Shown: positions 1-9,956 of the stretch, piece by piece
Numbering within the stretch: the stretch's first letter is position 1
Layout of the letters: each line of letters opens with the position of its first letter
Source of the DNA: Amyelois transitella
Taxonomy: Eukaryota; Arthropoda; Insecta; Lepidoptera; Pyralidae
Assembly: GCF_032362555.1 (NCBI RefSeq)
Contig: NC_083508.1
Location: 12,553,001 to 12,617,000 of the forward strand
Direction: 5' to 3'
DNA: 64,000 bases
Translations under genes and position numbers: made by a program
Notes under the pieces: generated by a model
Told to the model about the DNA's origin: nothing
The model's database searches: none
What the model saw: only the letters and a program-made list of their open reading frames with translations

Positions 1-3000
1 AGTAATCAATTACTAAACAGTATAGACAGTGTCTCGGTTGCATCCTCTTTCGTATGTGACCCCCAGGATGTTCAAGGTTATTTATCGAAACAAAATAAAA
101 CTTTAAATATTTTGACTCAAAACATACGGAGTTTGTCAGCCAATTTTAATAATCTAGAAATTTTACTAAATGAATTTGATACTCCTGATATAATAATTCT
201 TACCGAGTGCTTTTTAGAATCAAATCCGATTTTTCCGCCACTTCATGGATTTTCTTCTATTTCCTCAACAAATCCTATCAATAAAAACGACGGGGTACTG
301 GTCTACTATAAAAATAACATATCAGGAATATCCATAGAAGAACCTAAGATATCTGAGGCTAGTGCTCTTTTGATTAAATTAAATCCTGAAACTGTAATTA
401 TAGGTATTTATAGACCACCTGCCTATAGATATAAAACTAATTTCATAAATTCCTTAAACACATTACTTGAATCCCTGCAAAAATTTAAAAATATTCTGGT
501 GATGGGTGATATTAACATAAATATTATTCCCGATGAACTTGATTTTGATGCGGAGGATTATCTGAATATGACCTCTCACCATGGTCTACTTCCGACACAT
601 ACATTCCCTACTCGATTTCCTACTGCTACTTGTATTGATCATGCCATACTTAAAACTTCAAGCAGTGCTCAAGTTCTTGTAATTCAATCATCCTTAACGG
701 ATCACAGCGCCGTATTGCTATCGCTCGACATAAAAAAATGTATTTCTCAGCCAAAAAAATTTAAAAGAGTAGATTATGATGCTATCTCTAAATCCCTTGC
801 TATTGCTGACTTTTCAACCGTTCTTAGCTCTTCTGATCCTGAACAGGCAACAAACAACCTTATTGAAATTCTTCAAACAGCTATTTCTAATCATACAGTC
901 GGAGTGACATCTACCCATCGTCGGAAAACTCTAAAGCCATGGATGACACCTGGTCTCCTCAAATGCATCCACAATCGAGATAGAATGCACAAAAAACTTA
1001 AAATTCATCCTAAAAATACAATTTTACGCACAACTTATTACAGATACCGTAATTTCTGTAATTTTCTTCTAAAGAAAATTAAAAAGAATTATGAAAAATC
1101 TTTATTGCAAGACGCAGGAGTTAATACAAAAAAGTTGTGGAATGCCATAAAAGACGTCACAAATTTAAACAAAGACTCACACAGACCTTCTGACCTTCTC
1201 CAATCTATGTCTACACCAAAAAAATCTGTAGATCATGTTAACACCTTTTTCTCGGGCGTCGGCAAGTCACTTGCTGAAGACATTTTGTCTAAAAGTTATC
1301 ACAGGCCAAACTCCCCTAGTGGTAACAATTTACCCCCCCTACAATCATTTGTTTTACTTGAAAGTACGATCGAGGAAGTGGAAAACACCATACTATCACT
1401 AAAAGAAAACTGTAGTGCTGGTTGGGACAACATTTCCTCTGCTCTGTTAATACGTAATAACAAAGTATTAGCCCCCTCAATAACCCACATATGCAATCTT
1501 AGTATCTCAGTGGGTGTTTTCCCCTCTGCGTTTAAAAGGGCGATTGTTTATCCCATCTTCAAAAGCGGAGACCGCAGCCGTGTCAGCGACTATCGACCTA
1601 TTTCTATTCTCCCTGCGCTGTCCAAGATCCTAGAGCGTTTAATCAACAAGCGTCTCATGCGATTTCTAGAGGACAAGAAGTTACTTTCATGTAATCAATT
1701 TGGCTTCAGAGCACAGAAGTCAGCGTCTGATGCTGTGAATGAACTAACTGACCATATTGTTGGGAGTTTGGATAATCGCAGGAAGTGCCTAGGAATTTTC
1801 CTAGATCTCGCGAAAGCATTTGACACGGTTTCGGCTCCAATACTTCTGGACAGATTGGAAACATTAGGCATCCGGGGTAATCAGCTTTTATTGTTTAAAA
1901 GTTACCTCAGTGATCGTAGCCAAAAAGTGGTCATCAATGGTCACTCTAGCTCATATTTGCCAATCAGTTATGGAGTTCCGCAGGGTAGCATACTCGGCCC
2001 TACCCTTTTCTTGGTTTATATAAACGACCTTTGCTCTCTCGAAATTCCTAATTGCAAAATTGTTTCTTATGCAGACGACACTGCACTCCTATTCTCCGCT
2101 GATACCTGGAAACAAGCCTTCAGCTTCGCACAATCCGGCTTTGATAGTGTGTCGTGTTGGCTGCGATCCAATCTGCTAACCCTGAATGTCAATAAAACAT
2201 GTTACCTTACATTTTCTATATACTCTCCTCCTAAAAACTCAATTCCTCTTACGATTACAGCCCACTCTCTTTCTTGCTCATCTTCTGAATCCTGCTCCTG
2301 TCCTTCCCTGTACTGCTCAAAAATTGTCAAATATCTTGGTGTAACCCTTGACAATAGATTGTCTTTTCAGGCCCATATCAGTGTGATGACTGGCAGAGTC
2401 CGTAAGCTAATGTATATATTTAAGAAATTACGGCATGTTGCTGAACCATGCATCGTCAAAATGGTATATACTGCACTCTGTCAATCGATACTTACGTATG
2501 GAATCGTTACTTGGGGTGGTGCTTGCAAGACCACTCTGATTAGACTTGAACGCGCTCAGAGAGCACTCCTGAAAGTATGCTTTTTCAAACCGATCCTATT
2601 TCCGACAACAGTCCTTTATCAAGAGTCGCAAGTGCTAACTGTTCGCCAACTTTTTATCTTGAATACAATCATCAAGCAACATCAGGAAAATAAATATAAG
2701 TCTACAAACAACTGTCAATCTCGGCGTCCCCCTAAAATTCAGACTTCTGCTTTTAATACGGTCTTTTCTCATCGTTTTTATTGTTACCTAGGTCCGTTCC
2801 TGTATAATGGGATTAATCGCACATTGGAAATTCATCTTCAAAGTAAATTCTTATGTAAAAAGACTATCAAAGAATACTTATTAGGTCTTGATTATAATTG
2901 TACAGAAAATTTGTTACAGTCTATTGCTTAATTTGAGAAATTACATAAATCATTTAAAAAAACTTTTCTTCTTTTGTTATATATATTGATTCAAAGATTG

Positions 3001-3225
3001 CTTCTCGAAGTTTTATTGTTTTTCTTTATACTTTTACTTTTTAATAACAATATGACACTATGTACACCAAGTGGGGAGAGGCTAGAGATACAAGCTCTGC
3101 TTAGTTTAGGCACTAGTCTCTCACAATCTTTAATGTAATTTGCAACATATTGTTTACTTTGTTAATGTATTTATAGATTGTAGTGAAAAATAAAGATTTT
3201 TTGATTTTTTGATTTTTTTTTTTGA
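1..3225 (+). mobile_element. Non-LTR retrotransposon (LINE), CR1/Jockey-like, 5' end outside window
   Basis: One frame is open from base 1 to the stop at 2931. It encodes an apurinic-type endonuclease followed by reverse transcriptase. Endonuclease signs are QNIRSL, IYRPP, MGDINI and SLTDHSA, the last being the family's S-D-H end motif. RT signs are DYRPIS, LDLAKAFDTV, GVPQGSILGP and the catalytic SYADDTALL, followed by YLGVTLD and a long thumb/C-terminal region. About 290 bases of 3' UTR follow, ending in an AATAAAG and a run of short T-rich GATTTTTT units at about 3188-3222, the usual type of LINE tail. No stop or frameshift breaks the visible ORF, so the copy is young or recently active. 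The GTATGTGACC-rich start is inside the ORF, so ORF1 and the 5' UTR, if present, lie left of the window. CR1-superfamily placement rests on motif style only; Jockey is possible. Confidence 0.9.
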
Positions 3226-3336
3226 CTGTAGGCGTAGCACCGGCGTAGCACTTCTACGACACTAATTAACGTGTATTTTAGAAAAAGATTTTTATTTTAA
3301 TTTATGTCTCGGGTCTGCTGGATGAGATTACATAGA

Positions 3337-3524
3337 CATACATACATATACTCATGTCTATATCTCTTGCAGGTTAGACAGAGTCAACAGTTTCAAAAAT
3401 GTTGCCGGTCCATCGCCTACAAGGAAAATCCCAAGTTTAGAAGCCTATTTTCCTTAGTCGCCTTTTACGACATCCATGGAAAAGAGTGTTTCTATTCTAA
3501 AGTGCCGAAAGTAAGACGGTAACG
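3337..3524 (-). repeat. TATG-tail SINE-like repeat, diverged copy
   Basis: This is the most frequent repeat of the window, about 280 bp when full. Read in its own direction it starts GTGCCGTGTGGTTCCCGGCA, carries GTCGTAAAAGGCGACTAAG and CTATTTGAATCTCAATTC, and ends CTACCCCGCAAGGGATATAG followed by ATGTATG units. This copy is reversed, has lost its middle (the CTATTTGAATCTC part) and is strongly diverged. Confidence 0.7.
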
Positions 3525-3674
3525 TCGTTAAATAGTATTCGGAAATAGTGATTGGTACATGGCCGAGGTGGGCTTTGAAAATGTGCCTTTATATGTGTAT
3601 CACGCATTTTAACCAGCGGCTTACGAGAACTGTTCCGACTACCAACACCTCATTTCTCCAAATATAACCGAACC

Positions 3675-3812
3675 TCTCACTGAAAATATATAGATGTAAA
3701 TCCAGGACAATCAGAAAAAGTTCGTGTCTTATCATGCCCTGGCCGGGATTCGAACCCGGGACCTACTGTGCCACAGACAAGCGCACTACCGCTGAGCCAC
3801 AGAGGCCGTCTT
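3675..3812 (-). repeat. tRNA-headed SINE
   Basis: On the minus strand the head has a pol III A box (TGGCTCAGCGGTAG) and B box (GGGTTCGAATCCCGG) spaced as in a tRNA, followed by CATGATAAG and CCTGGATTTACATC body sequence. The same head recurs at 22662, 31390-31487, 43030-43115 and 63611. It is a SINE rather than a tRNA gene because the body continues past the tRNA part in every copy and the acceptor stem is not closed. Confidence 0.8.
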
Positions 3813-3866
3813 CATTGTGATGGAAGTTACACATTATATGCGTTGGCAAAAAAAAAACAACTTTTT

Positions 3867-4016
3867 TAGGCGATGGGCTAGCAACCTGTCACTATTTGAA
3901 TCTCAATTCTATCATGAAGCCAAATAGCTGAACGTGGCCATTCAGTCTTTTCAAGACTGTTGGCTCTGTCTTCCCCGCAAGGGATATAGACGTGACCATA
4001 TGTATGTATGTATGCA
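3867..4016 (+). repeat. TATG-tail SINE-like repeat, 3' half
   Basis: Forward copy from GGCGATGGGCTAGCAACC through the CCCCGCAAGGGATATAG end to an ATGTATG tail. The 5' half is absent, as in target-primed 5' truncation. Confidence 0.8.
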
Positions 4017-4089
4017 AAAAAACAAAAACCGCATTGCAATGACCGATTTACTCCACATCATTGAACAGCCACAGAAACAGACAGACACA

Positions 4090-7000
4090 CTAAGGCGTGG
4101 AGCAGGACTGCGCGCGGGTCAACGCCCTCTTCTCAGCCTCATTCATCTTGTCCAGCACGTCTTGCATTTCTGGCCAGGGCGCGTACCTATAGGGAAGCAT
4201 GTGAAAAATGAGAAAAGTCGTGTGAATGCAGTCGCATTTTCTTTGCAGTAAAAAGCTGATGCGGGCCGGTATCGACGACATACAAACACACATACATGTT
4301 TATAAAAGTCCCATAATATTTAATGATTACACATATCACATCACACATATAATCACGTCTATATCCCTTGCGGGGTAGACAGTGCCAACAGTCTTAAAAA
4401 GACTGATAGGCCACGTTCAGCTATTTGGGTTAATGATAGAATTCAGGTTCAAATAGTGTCAGGTTGCTAGCCCATCGCCTAAAAGAAGAATCCCAAGTTT
4501 ATAAGCCTACCCCTTAGTCGCCTTTTACGACATCCATGGGAGAGAGATGGAGTGGTCCTATTATTTTTTCTGTTGGTGCCGGGAACCACATTATTTTGAA
4601 TATAAATAGAATTTGAAGTTTCTAGCCCGTCGTTTGAAAAAAAAACTGTGAAACCCTTCGGCAAAGGCGTGAAATACATTCAGTCAGAAAAGTATCGGGA
4701 ATGGATTATTTATTTATGGTTCCAAATTCAAATTTTTGTTTTTTTTGTTGTTGTTAGATTGGCGCAACTGTTTTCCATTTTGGCGCGGAGTTTGAGTTGC
4801 ATCTGTTGTTTACATTAAATACAGTGCTATTTTTAGTTATATCATATCTAGTGTGTATTGCTAATTTCATAATGGATAAAAACATCGAACAAAGAGTTTG
4901 TCTTAAATTTTGCATTGCCAATGGAATATCGTGTTCGGAGTCACTGAAAATGTTACAGAAGGCTTACGGTGAATCGACTTTATCAAAAACTCGTGCTTAT
5001 GAGTGGAACAAAGCGTTCAAAAGCGATCGAGATGTGATGGAAGATTTGCCTCGCTCTGGTAGGCCATCAACGTCTGCAACTGAAGTTAACATCGCAAAAG
5101 TGAAGGAAATCGTGACTGAAAATCCTCATTCAACTTTGAGAGAGATAGCCACCGAACTTTCTGTATCTCACGAGTCGATCCGTACCATTTTAACTAATAA
5201 TTTGGGTATGAAACATGTTGCCGCTCGGCTAGTCCCAAAAGACCTGAATTTTTTTCAAAAACTCAATCGCATGAGAGTCGCTGAGGACATGCTAGAACGA
5301 GTCAATTCCGACCCAACATTCATGAAACGCATTGTTACTGGTGACGAGACGTAGGTTTACGAGTTTGACATGCAAACTAGTCAACAAGCTTCGGAGTGGC
5401 GCCTTCCAACTGAACCGAAACCGAAAAAACCACGCCAAAGTCGTTCAAAAGTCAAAGTCATGTTGACTGTTTTCTTTGACTATCGCAGTGTTGTGCACTC
5501 GGAATTCTTGCCGGAAGGTCAAACGGTAAATAAGGAATATTATTTGAGTGTTATGCGGCGTTTAAGAGAGCAAATCCGACGAAAAAGGCCAGATTTGTGG
5601 AAAGAAAATTCTTGGATTTTGCACCATGATAATGCACCTTCGCACAAGGCCATCATTGTGAACGAATTTTTAACCAAACACTCAACAAATACCATCGAGC
5701 AACCACCATATTCACCAGATATGGCTCCAGCCGACTTTTTTCTTTTTCCTAAACTCAAATTACCACTTCGTGGCACCCGTTTTCAATCGGTAGAAGACAT
5801 AAAAGAGAATTCGCGGCGAGAACTGACCTCAGTTCCGGAAACAGCGTTTAAAAAATGTTTTGATGATTGGATTATTCGTTGGCGTAAGTGTATCGTTTCT
5901 AAAGGAGCATATTTTGAAGGTGATAAAATAAATTTGGATGAATAACAAACAGTTTGTGTATTATTGATCTTTTCCTGCTACTTTCTTGACAGAGTAGTAA
6001 GTTGTCAACCCAAGCTGTCGTCACAGCATCCATACATACCGTTGGTTGATGATCATTATCTTGTGGTACTCCGGATTGCGGAGGTCCATGGTGCGGGAGA
6101 TGTTTCCGCGGCTGTGCGTGTGGAAAACTGCATCCACCTGCGAGAAAATATTTGCATAGCATAGACGTAGAAAAAAAGGCGGACTGACTGAGGCTTGAAA
6201 AAAGTGAAGCATCGTAATGGCAGCGTTGTACGCATGCGTGTGTGAGAGAAAACTTAAATTTGTGATATTATCTATGACGCATCTATGACGCGAACTTTAA
6301 ATATGACCCTTGTGATGTACAAGGGTTTTTTATTCTGGGACCTTAACCAGTTTATCATTGACGTTCTCCATAATCACAATACCAACTAATACTATAAATG
6401 CGAAAGCGAGTTTATTTGATTGTTTGTTACCTCTTCGCGGTTCATCTACGGAATTTATCTTTTTGGAATATCACGTATATATAATTAAGTATCTGGGGAA
6501 GGACCTTTCATCATCAATCAAGAAAAATGTGGTATTTAATTGGTTGCTTTTTGTAGGCGATGCTAATTTCATAGTTTTTTTGTTAGACGGCGTTAAATTT
6601 AAATTCACGTGGGCGAAACTGCGAGTAAAAGCTAGTGTATAATAACGATGAAAAAAAGAGAAGAGAAAAAGAGAAGAGATAAAGAGAAGAGATCCCGTCT
6701 TGGGATAAGTCCGCCGTTGCAAGTGATTTGATTCTTTTATAACTATGTACTTTGTACTATTTTCTTGTAACTGTGTAAATTTCTATGCAATAAAGATATT
6801 ACAAACATAGTCCATTTTATAACAATGTCGAGCATAGTTACCTTATTGTTGATAGCCCAAGCGATAGCACAGAACAATACGCCAAGAGCGAAGAAAGTTG
6901 TTAAGAACAGCGGTATGGTCTCCCAGTACACTCTCATCACGTACAGCATCTGCAGTTTCTTGGACCACGGCATGTCGTACTGGCTGGGGGGAATCAGGTG

Positions 7001-7195
7001 GGACATCACGCGGGTCTGCGTCACTAGAGGCTTTGCAGGGACCGGTACATGGGGCTGCAGCAAATGGGAGATCACTTTGGTCGGGATCACTAGAGGCTTC
7101 GATGGAGCCGGGAACCTCTGAGGATTTACTAGGGACTTCGCACTGAAGAGACACGCCTCGCACCGACCAGTTACACGCAGGAATTTTGACAACAT
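4090..7195 (-). CDS. Small probable mitochondrial single-pass membrane protein (182 aa), 3 exons
   Basis: Exons, in order of translation, are 7195-6842, 6137-6040 and 4186-4090. All junctions are GT-AG and the joins keep frame (phases 0 and 2). The start ATG at 7195 gives MLSKFLRVTGR, a basic amphipathic start like a mitochondrial presequence; the open frame upstream has no ATG. Residues about 24-70 hold a 22-residue segment twice (KPLVIPTKVISHL, then KPLVTQTRVMSHL). One hydrophobic helix follows (IPLFLTTFFALGVLFCAIAW, about residues 95-114). The tail is hydrophilic: RNPEYHKIMIINQR, WPEMQDVLDKMNEAEKRAL. I do not recognise the family. Size, presequence, one helix and charged tail resemble small respiratory-chain or inner-membrane subunits, but that is inference. 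A mariner and two repeats lie in the 1.85-kb second intron. The gene points away from the paralogue pair that starts near 10 kb. Confidence 0.7.
4340..4590 (-). repeat. TATG-tail SINE-like repeat, near full length
   Basis: Reversed copy, from a degenerate ACATA tail and CACGTCTATATCCCTTGCGG to GGTGCCGGGAACCACA. It sits in the second intron of the small minus-strand gene, 85 bp before the mariner. Confidence 0.85.
4677..5997 (+). mobile_element. mariner DNA transposon, nearly whole (1321 bp)
   Basis: Terminal inverted repeats of about 28 bp are imperfect: left has GTCAGAAAAGTATCGGGAAT, and the right end read in reverse has GTCAAGAAAGTAGCAGGAAA. Both ends abut TA (4675-4676 and 5998-5999), the obligatory mariner target duplication. 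The length is typical for the family. The single transposase frame inside is interrupted once (see the transposase entry). The insertion lies in the second intron of the small minus-strand gene. Confidence 0.9.
4872..5945 (+). pseudogene. mariner transposase with one in-frame stop
   Basis: A 357-codon Tc1/mariner DD34D transposase starts at ATG 4872 (MDKNIEQRVCLKF). The N-terminal helix-turn-helix region includes ERSGRPSTS-like RSGRPSTSATE. The catalytic core holds the first Asp in VTGDET, the second in ILHHDNAPSH, and YSPDMAPADFFLFPKLK for the third. Directly after GDET the family has Trp (GDETWVY); here the codon is TAG at 5352-5354, after which the same frame continues VYEFDMQT to the normal end GDKINLDE. 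A TGG to TAG change is therefore the only visible break, which makes it a recent loss or a read error. As it stands the product would stop after the first catalytic residue. Confidence 0.9.
6374..6635 (+). mobile_element. Short Helitron-type element
   Basis: It starts TC after an A and holds CTATAAATGCGAAAGCGAG with TTTGATTGTTTG. It ends GGGCGAAACTGCGAGTAAAAG then CTAG before a T. The TC...CTAG ends and the short GCG/CGC hairpin just before CTAG fit non-autonomous Helitrons. Lies in the first intron of the small minus-strand gene. Confidence 0.55.
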
Positions 7196-7504
7196 TACTG
7201 CATTTATATCAGCACTTTTCTCACAAACTTTAGGAGCAATACGGGTTGTTTTTTCTATGATCACAAATCAGACATTGCTTTTGTTAAAAATAAATCACTT
7301 GGCCGATACAGATCTCAAAATTAAAAAATTCTAAGACCTGGCCCTTGAATTTTGGTCTAAATTTCACGCATAAAATTTTGAAATAGGTTTAGGAAAAACT
7401 TTAAAATTTAAACAAATTAAACGTCATGTCTGTTTGACAAATATTTCATTCTTCTTTCGAATATTTCATTTTTACACAGAATATGTCTTTCTATTATATG
7501 AAAA
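7196..7504. other. Probable 5' region of the small minus-strand gene
   Basis: AT-rich sequence with no gene. Upstream of ATG 7195 the minus frame stays open to about 7266 but has no ATG. A promoter or 5' exon for this gene is expected here or beyond, but I see no clear core element. Confidence 0.3.
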
Positions 7505-7780
7505 CTAGCTGTGCCCGCGACTTCGTCCGCGTGGGATAGTTATTTTAGGCATCATTGAAGCCCTCAAGGATGAATAATTTTCCTTGTATATTTTTTACAT
7601 TTTCCATTATTTCTTTGTTCCTTATAGTTGCAGCGTGATGTTATATAGCTTAAAGCCTTCCTCAATAAATGGTCTATTCGACGCAAAATGAATTTCTCAA
7701 TTCAAACCAGTAATTCCTGAGATTAGCGCGTTCAAACAAACAAACACGCAAACTCTTCAGCTTTATAATATTAGTATAGA
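7505..7780 (-). mobile_element. Short Helitron-type element (276 bp)
   Basis: Read on the minus strand it starts TCTATACTAATATTATAAAG after an A. It carries GTTTGTTTGTTTGAACGCGC and ends CGCGGACGAAGTCGCGGGCA then CAGCTAG before T. The CGCGGAC-GAA-GTCGCG hairpin just before CTAG and the A/T insertion site are Helitron marks. No Rep or helicase is encoded. Confidence 0.75.
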
Positions 7781-7847
7781 TGGTAGGATCGATACATTAA
7801 TACTTCACAAAAGCTTCAGGATTTTTACTGCAAATAGGCTCTTGGCA

Positions 7848-7992
7848 TTGAAGGCGATGGGCGAGCAACCTGTCACTATTTAAATCTCAATTCCATCATA
7901 TGAAGCCATATAGTTGAACGTGGCCTTTCAGTCTTTTCGAGACTGTTGACTCTGTCTACCCTGCAAGGGATATAGACGTGACTATATGTATT
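7848..7992 (+). repeat. TATG-tail SINE-like repeat, 3' half
   Basis: Forward copy from GGCGATGGGCGAGCAACC to CTGCAAGGGATATAGACG and a short TATGTAT tail. Confidence 0.75.
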
Positions 7993-8442
7993 GGCTGTAC
8001 GCTCTGGGCATAGGCTCAGGACGACCTATGGTATAAGTGTCAACTCCCTTTAATGGAATTACTTGCACTTATTAGGTCCATGACTGGCACAAGTCTACTA
8101 GATCAAAACCTCTTCTGACTTAAACTTAATGGTAAAACTTGTTTTTAGACCAAACTTATTTAAACAATGCATAAAAAGCATTTGAGTACCTTTGAGGAGT
8201 CTATATTCTCTTTGCAAAAAATATCTAAAAATGATAACTTGTCATCAGAAATTTAAAAGTCAATCAGCATTTTTTATTTAATTTTACATTAGATTTTAAA
8301 TTACATAAACATTAACTGTAAGCACACTACTTTAGGTAAAATATAACACTTATTTGAAAAAAATGGAAATTTCGCTTGTAGAATGGAGAGTTACCAGTTT
8401 AGATGTAAAATCTTGAATTAATACGTCGGAAAGGTGTAAGTA
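7993..8442. other. AT-rich intergenic DNA
   Basis: No open frame with homology or repeat of this window was recognised. It contains long A/T stretches only. Confidence 0.4.
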
Positions 8443-8675
8443 TACATACATATAGTCACGTCTATATCCCTTGCGGTGTAGACAGAGCCAGCAGTCTTGA
8501 AAGACTGAGAGGCCACGTTCAGTTATTTGGCTTGATGATAGAATAAATATTCAAATAGTGACAGGTTACTAGCCCATAGCCTAAAAGCAGAAGAATTGTT
8601 TTAAAGCCTGTCCCTTCGTCGTCTGTTACTACATCCACGAGAAAAGAAGAAGTGGCCTTATTTTTTTTTATTGTG
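8443..8675 (-). repeat. TATG-tail SINE-like repeat
   Basis: Reversed copy beginning with an ATACATACATA tail and CACGTCTATATCCCTTGCGG, running to the AAGAAGTGGCCTTATTTTTT region; the extreme 5' part is missing. Confidence 0.8.
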
Positions 8676-8772
8676 TAAGTATTTACTTTCAAAAGTTATG
8701 AATGTGACCTAGATTATTAATGCTATTTTAATGTAGATATTAAATAAATTACTATTTACCCCGTAAGGGATA

Positions 8773-9845
8773 TCTATATACTAATATTATAAAGCTGAAG
8801 AGTTTGTTTTGTTTGTTTGTTTGTTTGTTTGTTTAAACGCGCTAATCTCAGAAACTACTGAACCGATTTGAATAATTCTTTCACTGTTAGATAGTCTATT
8901 TATCGAGGAAGGCTATAGGCTTCATTTTATCCCGGATTTCCTACGGGAAACGTCAACAATGCAGGTGAAAGTTGAATGAGTCGGCCATCTGCGAGCTTTC
9001 CACGCGAACGCTGCGCAAACCAACAAAGATATAGTAAAACAATGTACTAAAGATGTGAAGTACTCATTTTTTGCCACAAAAAAGTCCGCGAGAGCATGTA
9101 TCTATCTTTTAAGGTTTACTTACAATAACCACTTTTATGTTCATTTTTTAAGATTATTTTTCCATTATAAACATAAGTTATTTTGAAACCAATTTTCTTT
9201 AATTCAGTATTAATCCTTATCCAAATAAATATGTTTATTACTTTCGGCTTTTCATGTAGACTAAAATTGCCATTTACAGTATATAAATCAGACGAATAGG
9301 TTTTGAGATATAGTCGTTATAAGTAATTTGCAGCGAAACATTTAATACGGCGAACCAGCGTTCTTTCTAATACGCGTGACGGCCTGACCACCTCGCATCT
9401 TTCGATCGCCCTGCCCTATCCTACTACCTACATATAGATAGGTATCATTCTACTTATAATACTTCCTTTGTATGTTTGTCTATTTTTACCTCTTACCTAC
9501 TTTTAAACTGATTATGTCTATCTTTTAAGATTGTTGTTGATTATGAGTATTTAATTGTAAACACAACTGTCTTTGATATCACTTAATTTCAATGAACATC
9601 TTAGAAGATATTACTATTTTAAAGTAAAGTAAAGTATCAGCCTGTAAGATCCCACTATTGAGCAAAGGCCTCTCATCTCACTATACGGTCTCCGTTCCGT
9701 CGCGGGTAATGATGTGGGCCAAGTCGTCGCCAAGTCGCATAACAATTAGCAGCTAAAATTGATACAGCCGAGGAGGATGTTTGCAAAAATAAATATGATG
9801 CCCAAAATAACTATTCCACGCGGACGAAGTCGCGGGCACAGCTAG
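8773..9845 (+). mobile_element. Long non-autonomous Helitron (1073 bp)
   Basis: It starts TCTATATACTAATATTATAA after A8772 and runs into a GTTTGTTTG microsatellite and AACGCGCTAATCTCAG. It ends CCACGCGGACGAAGTCGCGG then GCACAGCTAG at 9845 before T9846. Ends and hairpin match the 276-bp copies at 7505 and 50900, but about 800 bp of extra internal sequence is present that the short copies lack. The extra part shows no Rep/helicase frame, so it is a longer non-autonomous form or one that has picked up foreign DNA. Confidence 0.75.
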
Positions 9846-9862
9846 TATATATATAAATTCAG

Positions 9863-9935
9863 AGATCGTGGCAAGTGGCAAGCGGTAGTCTCTGCCTACC
9901 CCTCCGGGAAAGAGGCGTGATTTTTATGTATGTAT
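9863..9935 (+). repeat. RTE-like LINE 3' fragment
   Basis: It encodes the extreme end of a LINE ORF (RGKWK...VVSAYPSGKEA-stop in full copies), here as GTAGTCTCTGCCTACCCC and GGAAAGAGGCGTGA, followed by ATGTATGTATA. Full-length comparison is the copy at 19295. Confidence 0.75.
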
Positions 9936-9956
9936 ATGCTAATTTCTCGTTTTCAG

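Noticed and set aside
3700-3812. tRNA gene on the minus strand (and similar at 22662, 31390, 43030, 63611)
   Set aside because: A and B boxes are present, but the same head continues into a common SINE body in all copies and the acceptor stem is not closed.
6825-7146. Plus-strand open frames of 82-98 codons opposite the small mitochondrial-like gene
   Set aside because: They are reverse-strand shadows of an exon whose splice sites and coding pattern are on the minus strand.
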